NCBI GenBank assembly: GCA_021162505.1
Contig: JAGGYO010000161.1
Span: 1 to 6,767, forward strand
Length of the DNA stretch: 6,767 bases
Source of the DNA: a bacterium
GTDB lineage: Bacteria > AUK180
Direction of reading: 5' to 3'
How positions within the stretch are numbered: the first letter of the stretch is position 1; each line of letters opens with the position of its first letter. Positions 1-6,767 of this stretch are shown here, piece after piece. Below the pieces are notes generated by a model. It saw nothing but the letters and a program-made list of their open reading frames with translations, made no database searches and was not told the origin of the DNA. A program made the position numbers and the translations under genes.

Positions 1-663
1 AACTTAGATAATGCTTACAAGTATTTAATATCAAAATTAAATACTGCAATAATTATAAAAGACGAACTGAGGCATAAAACTAAATTAGAATTACCAAAAG
101 AAGCATTGAGAGAAACGATAATTAATGCAATGATTCATAAGGATTATAACATTAATTCGACCGTTCAAATAAATATTTCGCCGGATAAAGTTGAAATTAT
201 CAACCCCGGAAGATTATTGTTCCCAAAAGAAAAATTAGGAAAAAGAAGCATGCTTAGAAATCCTATTTTAGTTGATCTTATTTATCGGTTAAAATTAGTT
301 GAAAAAGCAGGTTCTGGAATCAAAAGGATACAAAGGTTGTCGAAACAGGATAGTGTTAGGGTTGAGTTTAAAACAGGAAGGTTTTTTGAAGTAATATTTT
401 ATAGAAAAAATCGACGCAAATCCGCCGCAAATGTTGACGCAAATGTTGACGCAAATGTTGACACGAAACCAATAATTAGACAAAAATGGATTCTTGCCTA
501 CATCAAAAAAAAAGGTAAGGTTAAAAGCAAATTGGTTCGGGATAAATTTAATATTAGTAAAGAAATCGTTTCCCGTGATTTAAAATTGTTAATTAAACAA
601 AATAAAATCGTAAGAAGGGGTGGTGGAAATAATGTTTGGTATGAATTAAAAAGTAAAAAATAG
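1..663 (+). CDS. AlbA_2/RecG-C-like ATP-binding protein with C-terminal winged HTH (5' partial)
   Basis: The frame is open from base 1, so the 5' end is missing; 220 residues remain before the TAG at 661-663. A TTG at 106 could be called as a start, but the protein already fits the family upstream of it, so it is probably internal. Seen: a GHKL-type ATPase half with an N-box-like motif REtIINAMIHKDY (about residues 37-49), a strand followed by IINPGRL (about 65-71), RNPILVDLIYRL (about 86-97) and a glycine motif EKAGSGIKRI (about 102-111). These are the hallmarks of the HATPase_c_4 part of AlbA_2 / RecG-C-like proteins. Then come a basic linker with NVDA repeats (about 136-155) and a winged helix-turn-helix (about 160-216) with a DeoR-like VSRDLKLL recognition helix. 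The usual N-terminal AlbA_2 (Schlafen-like) domain would lie outside the window. Family members are annotated as putative transcriptional regulators; a DNA-binding, ATP-dependent regulatory role is inferred. Target unknown. Confidence 0.85.
   Translation, partial: NLDNAYKYLISKLNTAIIIKDELRHKTKLELPKEALRETIINAMIHKDYNINSTVQINISPDKVEIINPGRLLFPKEKLGKRSMLRNPILVDLIYRLKLVEKAGSGIKRIQRLSKQDSVRVEFKTGRFFEVIFYRKNRRKSAANVDANVDANVDTKPIIRQKWILAYIKKKGKVKSKLVRDKFNISKEIVSRDLKLLIKQNKIVRRGGGNNVWYELKSKK
427..462 (+). repeat. 12-bp in-frame tandem repeat, three perfect copies
   Basis: The unit GCAAATGTTGAC occurs three times head to tail (427-438, 439-450, 451-462). A degenerate partial copy (GACGCAAAT) lies just upstream at 413-421. 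The unit is a multiple of three, so each copy adds the four residues A-N-V-D and a copy-number change keeps the frame. It lies in the linker between the ATPase-like module and the winged HTH, so it most likely sets linker length. Confidence 0.9.
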
Positions 664-667
664 ATAT

Positions 668-2602
668 ATGAAAAAGGGAATAATAACTATCATATTTTTA
701 ATATTTTTTGGAACAATGTTCTCAAAACAATTGACCAATTATTTAGGAAATGAAATATTTCCCGTAAAAAGAACGAATCTTTATTTTATTAAATATTCAA
801 AATCCTCCACGCAAATAATGGAAAAGGCGGAAAATGGTGAAGTGGAAATATTAAAAGATGATTTTATCCTGCCTACTGCGCTTGATATAAGTTATGATGA
901 AAGGTTTATTCTCTATGTTTCCAATAAGGAAGATTCCAGAGGGACATTAAAACTGATCAACAGGAAAAAGCATAGAGAAAAGATCATTGAGCTTGGAAAA
1001 AGTATAAACGGAGCTCGATTTATTAATAATGACCTTATTACCTATTCTGCCGATGGGATCGTTTATACCTATAATCTGAGGACAAAAGAGAAATTAAAAA
1101 TAGGAAACGGAATCCATCCTACTTATTATAAATATAATATCTACTTTGCAAATGGTTATCTGGTAAAAAAGTACAGTTTGCAAACTAAGGAATTAACAGA
1201 TTATTATAAGAATGATCATAATGTTTACTTCCCTTCTTTTATCAGTCAGCGTCTTTATTTTTTGGAAAATTATAATATTTCTGCCGCATGTTTTATTTAT
1301 GAGAATAAAAAGATCCCGCTTTTAAGGAAGGGTATTAAAGTTACCTCATTGAACGCCATCAACGGCAAACTGTTCATTAGTGAAAAATTGAGAAATTTTG
1401 ATATCTTTGAATTGGATTTATTTGGAGAGATACCTCTGTTTCAAAAAGAATTAGATATAGAAAAATATCCTTTTAAAAGTGAAGCAAACAAACTTTTTGC
1501 CTATAAACGATTAATGCTCTTAAAGGGAAGCAGTAAAAGTAATATTAAGAACAGTTTCTTATTATCATTAAAGATCAAGGATATTGGCACTGCCAAAAAG
1601 TATTTGAAAGAATTGAAAAAAGAGCTCAGTGAAAATGATCATAGGATCTATGAGATCCTTTTCGGCTATGTTTTTAAAAAGATACATTCCAAGGATATTG
1701 AGACCTATGTAAACAAAAACAATGATAACGGGCGTCTAATGCTCATTTATGCCACTCTCCTTTTTAATGAGGGTAATTTTGTAAAAGCGGTGAAGATCTT
1801 CAAAGAACTTTCAAGCAATGATAGCCAATATTATTTAAGGTTTAGTTCATATTACAATTTAATGAAGGTATATGAAAAGACCGGTAATATTTATGAAGAA
1901 ATAAGGATATGGAAAATATTATCTTCAAATATTCCAATATATCTCAAATCCAAATATGAGGATATGGTATTGGCCACATTTGCTACTCCACTATTGGATG
2001 CATGGGAAAAACTCAATATTTTAAATGATCTCAACAATAAAAAATTTATATTGTTGAAAGCCAATGTTCTATATCAATTACAGTTTTATGATAAAGCTCT
2101 GGATGGGTTGAAGGATAAAAATGAGGATGAGGCTAAATTTTTACGATTTAAAATATATCTTAAGAGAAAGAACCTCAATATGATAAGAAATACATATTTC
2201 CAATTGAAAGATAATAAGGAAAAAGCCCGTATATATATGCTGAAAAACCTAAATATAAAGGATATCTTCCTTAGAAAGGATATAAAATACTTGGAGGTAT
2301 TGACAAAAATATTTCCAAATGATCTTAGGATCATATTTTGGTACTACTATTATTTAAAAGAGTATAATCCCGTTGGTCTCGTAAATATTAATAAGAATCT
2401 TAATTCAAAGCATGAACTTTATAAATATAAAAAACTTCTTATTACACTATTTTTGGAGAAGCGTTTAAAAATAGGGTTCATCAAGGATGCAAATCTAAGA
2501 AAATGGGAGAATAGTTTTTATTATTTCGCTTACGGTATGTATAATTATAATCACAAAAATTTTAAAAAAGCCAAGTGGTATTTATTAAATCTTTCAATTT
2601 AA
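668..2602 (+). CDS. Exported beta-propeller/TPR protein: N-terminal part of a frameshifted TPR-CHAT protein
   Basis: This frame encodes 644 residues. The ATG at 668 is chosen because it gives a classic signal peptide: MKKG, then a hydrophobic run IITIIFLIFFGTMF, with likely cleavage near residue 19. There is no Cys lipobox, so the product should be exported but not lipidated. Residues about 30-265 look like a TolB/WD40-like propeller: repeated strand patterns such as DISYDERFILYVSN (73-86) and HPTYY..NIYFANG. From about 290 the protein is helical, with TPR-like hairpins near 356-395, 395-425, 463-487 and 617-644. It starts four bases after the upstream stop with no clear Shine-Dalgarno, which allows cotranscription or coupling. 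The TAA at 2600-2602 falls inside a TPR repeat whose second half continues in another frame, so this is not a natural C-terminus. Propellers and TPRs are protein-interaction scaffolds; the ligand is unknown. Confidence 0.8.
   Translation: MKKGIITIIFLIFFGTMFSKQLTNYLGNEIFPVKRTNLYFIKYSKSSTQIMEKAENGEVEILKDDFILPTALDISYDERFILYVSNKEDSRGTLKLINRKKHREKIIELGKSINGARFINNDLITYSADGIVYTYNLRTKEKLKIGNGIHPTYYKYNIYFANGYLVKKYSLQTKELTDYYKNDHNVYFPSFISQRLYFLENYNISAACFIYENKKIPLLRKGIKVTSLNAINGKLFISEKLRNFDIFELDLFGEIPLFQKELDIEKYPFKSEANKLFAYKRLMLLKGSSKSNIKNSFLLSLKIKDIGTAKKYLKELKKELSENDHRIYEILFGYVFKKIHSKDIETYVNKNNDNGRLMLIYATLLFNEGNFVKAVKIFKELSSNDSQYYLRFSSYYNLMKVYEKTGNIYEEIRIWKILSSNIPIYLKSKYEDMVLATFATPLLDAWEKLNILNDLNNKKFILLKANVLYQLQFYDKALDGLKDKNEDEAKFLRFKIYLKRKNLNMIRNTYFQLKDNKEKARIYMLKNLNIKDIFLRKDIKYLEVLTKIFPNDLRIIFWYYYYLKEYNPVGLVNINKNLNSKHELYKYKKLLITLFLEKRLKIGFIKDANLRKWENSFYYFAYGMYNYNHKNFKKAKWYLLNLSI
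2582..2602 (+). other. Frame-disrupting point within a TPR repeat (-1 shift)
   Basis: Up to 2587 the upstream frame reads a good TPR helix (KKAKWYLL). From 2587 the helix continues as KSFNLSTNENYYLNG in the frame one base back, while the original frame gives NLSI and a stop at 2602. Adding one A to the AAA at 2587-2589 joins the two halves into the TPR pattern KKAKWYLLKSFNLSTNE. No canonical slippery heptamer in the right phase is visible. The A6 run at 2564-2569 could slip, but reading from there would replace AKWYLL with a poorer sequence. A one-base deletion or a sequencing error is the simplest explanation. Confidence 0.8.
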
Positions 2603-4140
2603 GCACCAATGAGAACTACTATTTGAATGGAATACTTCTCTCATATTTAGCTAAAACTTTTTTCCAATTAGACGATTATGATAATTTGTCCTACTATTTG
2701 GAGAAAAAATATAAAAGTTTTAATTTTTATTTTAACCGAGAGCAGAAGGTGGAAGAAATATTACTTTTAGCAAGATCGAACATTATTGATAAAAGGAAAA
2801 AAAAAGCATTAGAACTTTTGCATACGCTGGAATCCGAAGATCTTCAGCTAAAAGATAAGATTAAACTATACAAATATCTTGTGTTTACCAGCTATATTAA
2901 CAAAAATTATAATGATTCTCTTTATTATATTCTCAAGGAAATTGACCTGAAAAAAGGGATGAAAACAAAAAATTTCGTATTTGAATACAAGTTATTGGGA
3001 AATCTCTATATCAAATTGAAGGACTATAGCGCAGCAAGAGAGTTTTTGGAAAAAAGTTTAGAGGAGATGAAAAGCTATAAATTCAAAAAGGAAAGTGGAT
3101 TCTTGAATATCTCCACTTCTATCGGTGGAATTTTTGGCGGCGGCACAGGAAGAGGAAAGGCATTAAAAGAGATATATAAGAACCTGACCTTCGTTTACTC
3201 CAAACTCGGGGAGCATCAAAGAGCGAATAGTTATTTGGAAAAGCGTCTTGAACTTTTATCAAAAAAAGAAAAAAAGAGTGCGGAAATGGCAATAATCTTG
3301 AACCACGAGGGTTTGAACTATTCACAAGAAAACAAAATCCAATCTGCTCTTTGGTATTTTAACGAGAGCTTTAAAAATATAGAGAGGAACAAGACGCTTC
3401 AAGGTAAGATAGAGAATTTAATAAATATTTATAATATTAATTTTGGGAAAGGTGATTTTAATGAGATTATTGATTTCAAGACATTTAAGGATCTTATTAT
3501 TGACCCCGCCCACCAAAAGAATAAAGGGTATTTACTTTATCTTAGAACTTTTATTGAGATACACAATGCGAAGGAATTCGTACCAAGCAAGGATCTTACA
3601 AAATTATTTCAAAATTATAGAAAAAGTTATTTACATTTGCTCGCTCTTGATAAGCTCATAGATGATTATCTAATTGGTAAGGTGTCATTTAGATTAAAAG
3701 GTCTACTGTATTATGCAAAATACTTGATAAATCTAAAATTGAATACGAGAGATGACGAATTAATAAAAAAGGCAATTGATGCTATTACACATATACAAGG
3801 AAACAGTTTAGAGTGGTATTATTACTATCTTTTGGGTGAAAATGACAAAAGTTTTGAAAGCCTGCAAAACATCTATGAACCCATTCCTCAGGAGTTATTA
3901 CCCATTGCTTTGGAATTTATCTCAAATAGAGCATTAGAAAAATTTAAAAGTGGAGATTATAAGGGTTATATAGAATTAATGGAATTCAAGACGGGCTTGA
4001 GTTTTTTCAATCAAGTTGGTGATTACCGATGGACATTTGCAAGCGAAATAGATAATATATTTTATAGGAATATTCAATTTTTGAAGGATAAATTATTAGA
4101 AGAAAAAGGGGATGCAAAAGAGATTGAAATAGAGCTTTCA

Positions 4141-4790
4141 GAGAATCGGACTTCCGCTGTTAATTTTTTCATTAAACCCTATTATCTGGATATTAATGAA
4201 GTATTAAGTACTTTAAAGGGTAATACTATTGTGTTTTGTGATAATAAAAATGGAACTTTTTTAAAATATGATGGTAAAGATTTTCTTAATATTAACAGTA
4301 TAGATAGTAGTGATTATATAATTTCCTATGGTGATAAGATCTATGAGAACCGTCCAATGACCTTTTCATTGAGCTCGTTATACTATAGCAAAAAGAATTT
4401 TAATTATAATCCTGTTGGCTTGCATGTCGTGAATGAAAAGTCCACTACCTTTGCTTCTAACGGTTTTGAAATATTCAATGAAATAGAAGGAGCCAATATT
4501 TATACAAAACATTGCTATAATTTGAAATTGACGGATCTGGCACATGAAGAGATCAAACCTTATCATATTTTCATTAGAACCCTGCCTAAGATAGGGGAAC
4601 TTAAAACATTATCAATGTATCTTTTCTTTAATGGCGTTTCTTCATTTTCAAATCTCAACAAAGAACTTATTGTGAACGATATTGAAAGAAAAAATCGGTT
4701 TGTCGGACTGGAAAAAACCCTTGGAAAAATAGAATATTTCGGATATAGCGGTATAAAAAAAGCTGATATTGAAAGCTTCATCAATGAAAA
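4141..4790 (+). other. Degenerate CHAT/caspase-like module (protein domain)
   Basis: About 215 residues here break the helical repeat pattern with strand-rich sequence. The order matches a CHAT domain: a helix then VLSTLKGNTIVFCDNKNG..LKYDGK (compare the CHAT-start leY..d..l.. strand pair), YIISYGDKI (compare ivPdG.L), a strand region ending near 4460, EIFNEIEGANIYT (compare E...i...f....l.tG), LKLTDLAHEEIKPYHIFIRT (compare AT......l..yDilHfatH) and NRFVGLEKTLG (compare LVVLSACeTG). By this alignment the catalytic His position is Pro (4585-4587) and the Cys position is Thr (4717-4719), so it would be catalytically dead. The resemblance is by pattern, not by search, and the alignment is tentative. 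Confidence 0.45.
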
Positions 4791-6279
4791 AATGGATATA
4801 TTACTTGATCTTGCAATAAAAAATTACAGAAAGAAAAAATGGGATATTGCAGCTTCCTACTTTCAAAATTTAGTGGATATATATGGTAAACCCTTTGAGA
4901 ATAACGACAAAATAAAGATATTCTTTTTCTTATTGAAGTCCTTTTATAAGGGTGGAGAATACAGAAAAGGAATTAATTATATTGAAAAGAACATGACGGC
5001 TGACCTACCTCCAAAGCTTGGTTATAACCTCTATCATTATCTTATAATATTTTATAATGCTATTAATGATCTCCCTAAGAGCTTAGCAATAGCTCAGAAG
5101 ATGGGAAAGATGTTCTCTGAAAAGAATTTTATTTTACCTGTTCTTATAAATCAAGCAAAACTACTTGAAGTCAATAATAAGAGAAAGGTAGCGATGAAGA
5201 TCATAAATGATCTTGTAAAGAAATATTCCAAAGAAGAAAATAGGGAGACAGGCGAATTGATCCTTTACTATGCTCATTTAAGATCTTATTTTCAAATGGA
5301 CATTATTGAGAATAAAGAAATTTATGAAAAAGGATTTGCCCTGGACAAAATATATAATAACGGGAAGAGCATTAAAAATTACTTCAAGGAATATCTTTTA
5401 AATGAGATCAAAATGGGAAATTTTAATATTGATCCATTGGTAATAAAGTATGGAGAGTATATTGAGGACATGAATATCACCAATGAGCTATGTATTTCCT
5501 ATTTAAAGAAAAAGGATTATTATAATTTTAATAAAAATGTTGAGACACTATTGAAAGAGGATGATCTTAATTCCAACATTTCCGGGTATAATTTATTGGG
5601 TTTATATCACCTATATATAAATGAATCAGATGAAGCATTTGAAAATTTTAAAAAAGCTCTTGAAATAAGTTATAAAGCCGATAGTAAGGATTCGGAGATC
5701 AATATCAGGTTCAATATTGCTCTTAGTCATATGATGCAGAACAATTGGAACAATGCACTAAAGCAGATACAGATTATCCTTGATCACGACAGAAAAAGAG
5801 AGCTCAGGGAAAATATTTTATATGATCTGAAAATGCAGGCCTTGCTTTATCAAAAATTAAATAGAAAATATGCTGATATTTTAAAGGAAATGAAAAATAT
5901 ACTTGCACAATACCCGCTTTCGGATTATAATTATTTTGTGGATTATCAGATGTGGAAATTAAAACAAAAAAATACCGGCCTATTGAAAAATCTTGCCAAT
6001 GATACCATAGCATCTCCCATAAAGCTTGAGGTCTTTTATAAATTAGCCCAAGTAGATAATTCTTATATTGACCCTTTAAAGAAGGAATTAAAAAAATATT
6101 ACTCGTTAAATAATACCGAATTCTTTAAAAACGGGGTATTTGTGAAAAAAGAAGAGATACTATCCTTTATTTTGCAGCATACCTCACCATTTGAAGGATT
6201 GTTCTATTACTATTCATTGATCCTTAATAATGATCAAAACGATAAAATATTAAAGAACAAGCTTAAAAATGTCTTTGAT

Positions 6280-6767
6280 TCGTATATTTTTATTTTTCTT
6301 GATAATAAAATATTCCGGTTCAAGATCAGATCACAAAAGGTGAGTTTATTGGTGAAAGATGTTGATATTTCGGAATTCAAGAAGAATTTCAAGGGGTTGT
6401 TAAGTAAAATAAACAATTTGCAGGATGTTGAATTTGAAAAAAACTATTTTAATAAATTATTCTTTAAGGAGATAAAAGAAATTTCAATATCCCTTATTGT
6501 TGACGGTCATTTAACATTTTTTCCCTTCAATATCTTCTCAAATATGGACATAACACTTTATACTCTTCCATTCCATACCAATGAGGAAAAGGGGAATCCC
6601 TCTGTTTTAATATCAAAGAACATTGCCTATGAAAGGTATTTTAAAAAATTCAATGAAGACGGAGAATATTTTCTTATAAGTGATATGAATTTGAACTATA
6701 ATGATATTATATATAGCTATATTGGCGATTATAAAATAAAAAATATTCTTAAAGGTAAGGATCTTGT
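6280..6767 (+). other. CHAT peptidase domain, N-terminal half (cut by window end)
   Basis: After the last TPRs the sequence takes on the CHAT pattern: FRFKIRSQKVSLLV strands, helices DISEFKKNFKGLL and EKNYFNKLFFKEIKE (the L...L..Pi....... helix), then SISLIVDGHLTFFPFNIFS, where DGHL (6502-6513) and PF (6523-6528) match the family signature ivPdG.L..lPf..L. A strand TLYTLPFH and the segment YFLISDMNLNY...YKIKNILKGKDL match the later v.dP......E...i...f.....l.g..At part. The segment that would carry the catalytic His and Cys lies past the window end. Confidence 0.65.

Larger units (their letters stand above)
2587..6767 (+). pseudogene. C-terminal part of the frameshifted TPR-CHAT protein (3' partial)
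   Basis: This frame has no stop from 2587 to the window end, giving about 1393 further residues that continue the protein begun at 668. It has no convincing start of its own: the first ATG is at 2959, inside a TPR, and the purine run before it abuts the codon. Layout seen: TPR-like hairpins (about 2986-3069, 3166-3261, 3289-3381), more helical repeats to about 4140, a mixed alpha/beta segment that looks like a degenerate CHAT module (4141-4790), a second TPR array (4801-4890, 4915-4995, 5584-5670, 5698-5793, with weaker copies between), and the N-terminal half of a CHAT domain (6280 on). CHAT proteins are caspase-like Cys/His peptidases that use TPRs to recognise partners. The catalytic His and Cys would lie beyond 6767, so activity cannot be judged. 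Together with 668-2602 the ancestral protein exceeds 2030 residues. If the frame break is a sequence error, this is simply the rest of an intact CDS. Confidence 0.75.

Noticed and set aside
106..663. TTG at 106 as the true start of the first gene
   Set aside because: The frame is open back to base 1 and residues before 106 already fit the family; the TTG codon lies just before the conserved N-box-like motif, so starting there would cut the ATPase-like domain.
1643..1659. Inverted repeat AGGATC-TATGA-GATCCT
   Set aside because: The 6-bp stem is short, lies inside coding sequence and has no T-tract, so it is not a credible terminator or operator.
2564..2570. AAAAAAG as a programmed -1 slippery site
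   Set aside because: The zero frame reads AAA AAA GCC here, so the heptamer is not in the required X XXY YYZ phase, and shifting there would remove the TPR-matching residues AKWYLL. The break is better placed at 2587-2589.
3136..3162. Glycine-rich GGGTGRGKA that resembles a Walker A P-loop
   Set aside because: It has the G-x4-G-K spacing but Ala instead of Ser/Thr, and no Walker B or ATPase fold follows. It fits the loop before a TPR helix in TPR_12-type repeats (compare GdrrGeArAlgnLg), and a normal TPR follows directly.
3119..3325. Reverse-strand open frame of 68 codons
   Set aside because: It lies opposite the continuous TPR coding frame and has no recognisable domain. The other reverse-strand frames at 295-483, 2086-2334, 4378-4784, 5804-6013 and 6234-6416 are rejected for the same reason.
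3443..3661. Forward open frame of 72 codons in another phase
   Set aside because: It is entirely inside the intact TPR frame, has a basic composition typical of out-of-frame reading and shows no family resemblance.

Overview
The window is AT-rich (by eye about 30% G+C) and coding almost throughout, with all supported genes on the + strand. Low G+C, A-rich leaders without a clear Shine-Dalgarno, a GHKL-type AlbA/RecG-like regulator and a very large exported TPR-CHAT protein suggest a bacterium of the Bacteroidota / FCB type, or an uncultured relative such as Cloacimonadota. This assignment is inference; there is no rRNA or marker gene to settle it.

Region 1 (1-663) is the 3' part of a gene whose start lies outside the window. 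It encodes the C-terminal 220 residues of an AlbA_2/RecG-C-like ATP-binding protein: a GHKL ATPase-like module, a repetitive NVDA linker made by a 12-bp tandem repeat, and a C-terminal winged helix-turn-helix.

Region 2 (668 to beyond 6767) starts four bases later and was in origin one giant gene of more than about 2030 codons. In order it encodes a signal peptide, a TolB/WD40-like beta-propeller, a long TPR array, a caspase-like (CHAT-like) module that seems to have lost its catalytic residues, a second TPR array, and the first half of a C-terminal CHAT (caspase-HetF-associated-with-TPR) peptidase domain. The window ends before the His and Cys of that last domain. The gene is split at about 2582-2602 by a single -1 frame change in the middle of a TPR repeat: the first reading frame stops at 2602 and the rest stays open without a stop from 2587 to the window end. 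This is either a real one-base deletion (broken gene), a sequence or assembly error, or less likely a recoding event.

No tRNA, rRNA, CRISPR array, insertion sequence or convincing terminator was seen. There is no gene-free stretch over 300 bases. The two genes may be cotranscribed, but nothing in the sequence shows that they work together.
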